This document shows, piece by piece, positions 30,748 through 31,941 of a stretch of 31,941 bases of DNA. Every line of letters begins with the position of its first letter. Position 1 is the stretch's first letter. A program made the position numbers and the translations under genes. The DNA comes from Thermocaproicibacter sp041859875 (lineage in GTDB: Bacteria; Bacillota; Clostridia; Oscillospirales; Acutalibacteraceae): the NCBI GenBank assembly GCA_041859875.1, contig JBFLFY010000023.1, positions 1 through 31,941 of the forward strand. Direction: 5' to 3'. The notes below the pieces were generated by a model that did not search any database, was not told the origin of the DNA, and saw nothing but the letters and a program-made list of their open reading frames with translations.

Positions 30748-31941
30748 ATGGATGCACAGAATTTCACGCATAAGTCGCTGGAGGCCATCCAGCAGGCACA
30801 GAATATTGCGCTGGAAAACAGCTGTATGCAAATTGAAGAAGAGCATCTTGCTGAAGCGCTCCTTCAGCAGGAAGGCGGTTTGATACCGCAGCTGCTGCAG
30901 AAAATGGGGCTTACCCCCACCACCGTGCTGAGCGCGGTGGAAGAACAGGTAAAAAAGCTGCCGGCTGTAACCGGGCCGGGCCGGGAACCTGGAAAAATCT
31001 ATGTTTCTCCAGATGTTGACGCCGTGCTGGTCGAAGCCGAAAACCAGGCAAAGCGTATGAAGGATGAGTACGTTTCCGTGGAGCATATCATGCTTGCCAT
31101 GCTCGAAAAGCCAAACTCTGCCATGCGGGGCGTTTTTGAGCGTTTCGGCATCAGCCGCAACAGTTTTCTGGCAGCACTCTCCACCGTGCGGGGTAATACG
31201 CGTGTTACAAGCGACAGCCCGGAAGAAACCTATGACGCGCTTTCAAAATACGGTCAGGATCTCGTTGAGATGGCAAAGAATCACAAGCTGGACCCGGTCA
31301 TTGGGCGTGACGATGAAATCCGCAGCGTCATTCTGATTCTTTCACGCAAAACAAAAAACAACCCGGTGCTCATCGGCGAGCCTGGCGTCGGCAAAACCGC
31401 CATTGCGGAAGGCCTTGCGGAACGAATTGTGCGCGGCGACGTACCAAACAGCCTGAAAGACCACAAAGTCTTTTCGCTGGATATGGGTTCCCTGATAGCC
31501 GGTGCAAAATACCGCGGCGAATTTGAGGAACGCTTCAAAGCCGTCCTCAACGAAGTGAAAAAAAGTGAAGGGCGTATCATCCTGTTCATCGACGAGCTGC
31601 ACACCATTGTAGGCGCAGGGAAAACCGAAGGCAGCATGGACGCAGGCAACCTGCTGAAACCGATGCTTGCCCGCGGCGAACTTCACTGCATCGGCGCGAC
31701 GACTTTAAATGAATACCGCCAGTACATTGAAAAAGACGCCGCCTTGGAACGGCGCTTTCAGCCGGTTATGGTTGAAGAGCCTACCGTAGAAGACACCATT
31801 GCCATTCTGCGCGGCCTAAAAGAGCGCTACGAGGTCTTCCACGGCGTAAAGATTCAGGACCAGGCGCTGATTTCTGCCGCCGTGCTGAGCAACCGCTACA
31901 TCTCCGACCGGTTTTTGCCCGACAAGGCCATTGACCTTGTG
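30748..31941 (+). CDS. clpB: ATP-dependent chaperone ClpB (partial, 3' end outside window)
   Basis: The first 398 codons of ClpB, open to the window edge. The N domain with two Clp repeats (1-145) is followed by AAA+ module 1 with GEPGVGKT (210-217), ILFIDE Walker B (278-283), GAKYRGEFEERFK and the arginine-finger segment ALERRFQP. The coiled-coil middle domain that separates ClpB from ClpA/ClpC would begin just past the edge, so the ClpB name rests on the N-terminal sequence pattern (MDAQNFTHKSLEAI). ClpB with DnaK resolubilises aggregated proteins. An AAAGGAGGT site lies 8 nt before the ATG. It shares a promoter with the ribbon-helix-helix gene. Confidence 0.95.
   Translation, partial: MDAQNFTHKSLEAIQQAQNIALENSCMQIEEEHLAEALLQQEGGLIPQLLQKMGLTPTTVLSAVEEQVKKLPAVTGPGREPGKIYVSPDVDAVLVEAENQAKRMKDEYVSVEHIMLAMLEKPNSAMRGVFERFGISRNSFLAALSTVRGNTRVTSDSPEETYDALSKYGQDLVEMAKNHKLDPVIGRDDEIRSVILILSRKTKNNPVLIGEPGVGKTAIAEGLAERIVRGDVPNSLKDHKVFSLDMGSLIAGAKYRGEFEERFKAVLNEVKKSEGRIILFIDELHTIVGAGKTEGSMDAGNLLKPMLARGELHCIGATTLNEYRQYIEKDAALERRFQPVMVEEPTVEDTIAILRGLKERYEVFHGVKIQDQALISAAVLSNRYISDRFLPDKAIDLV

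Noticed and set aside
1..31941. CRISPR arrays, insertion sequences, prophage, tRNA or rRNA genes
   Set aside because: No regularly spaced repeats, transposase or integrase frames, or cloverleaf/rRNA sequence were seen on either strand.

Overview
The window is a gene-dense chromosomal segment of about 50% GC from a Gram-positive, endospore-forming Clostridia-type Firmicute, most likely in the Oscillospiraceae/Ruminococcaceae. The evidence is a Firmicute-style division/cell-wall (dcw) cluster, the ylxM-ffh-rpsP-khpA operon, sporulation genes (yqfC, yqfD, ylbJ, spoVD-type PBP), strong GGAGG-like ribosome binding sites, and several TTG starts. The family placement is inference from gene content; no 16S gene or other marker is present. 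Almost everything is on the minus strand; only ylbJ, a small Cys-rich gene, a ribbon-helix-helix gene and clpB are on plus.

Region by region, reading minus-strand operons in their own direction. (A) 30056-31941 (+): a TTG-started ribbon-helix-helix protein followed 26 bp later by clpB, which runs off the right edge. (B) 28522-29724 (-): a tandem HD-GYP protein. (C) 27079-28386 (+): ylbJ and a small Cys-rich protein, then a terminator. (D) 26977 down to 17472 (-): yqfC-yqfD-phoH-ybeY-dgkA-era-yqzL-like-recO-metallophosphoesterase-mutS2-membrane protein, a tightly packed chain with 4-nt overlaps and TTG starts. (E) 17384 down to 15120 (-): ylxM-ffh-rpsP-khpA, from a consensus sigma-A promoter to a strong terminator. 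(F) 14788 down to 3024 (-): the dcw cluster mraZ-rsmH-ftsL-spoVD/pbp-(Mur-ligase-like remnant)-mraY-ftsW-murG-murA-ftsQ-ftsZ. (G) 2816 down to 42 (-): corA, an orphan fumarase beta subunit and a cation diffusion facilitator.

How they work together: region F makes and flips the lipid-linked peptidoglycan precursor (MraY, MurG, MurA for the first UDP-GlcNAc step) and builds the septum (FtsZ, FtsQ, FtsL, FtsW, class B PBP), with MraZ as likely autoregulator through three AAAGTGG-type boxes just downstream of its promoter. Region E supplies the signal-recognition-particle GTPase and its partner regulator with a ribosomal protein. Region D links RNA and ribosome maturation (PhoH, YbeY, Era), lipid recycling (DgkA) and DNA repair (RecO, MutS2) to a sporulation pair that has its own probable sigma-E promoter.

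Most worth a second look: a 164-residue protein at the murE/murF position that looks like a collapsed Mur ligase with an eroded P-loop; an uncharacterised ribbon-helix-helix protein in front of clpB with two palindromes near its promoter; a CorA whose GMN selectivity motif reads GMH; an FtsZ with an atypical C-terminal tail in a cluster without ftsA; and a fumarase beta subunit with no alpha subunit beside it. I did not find CRISPR arrays, insertion sequences, tRNAs, rRNAs or prophage genes.
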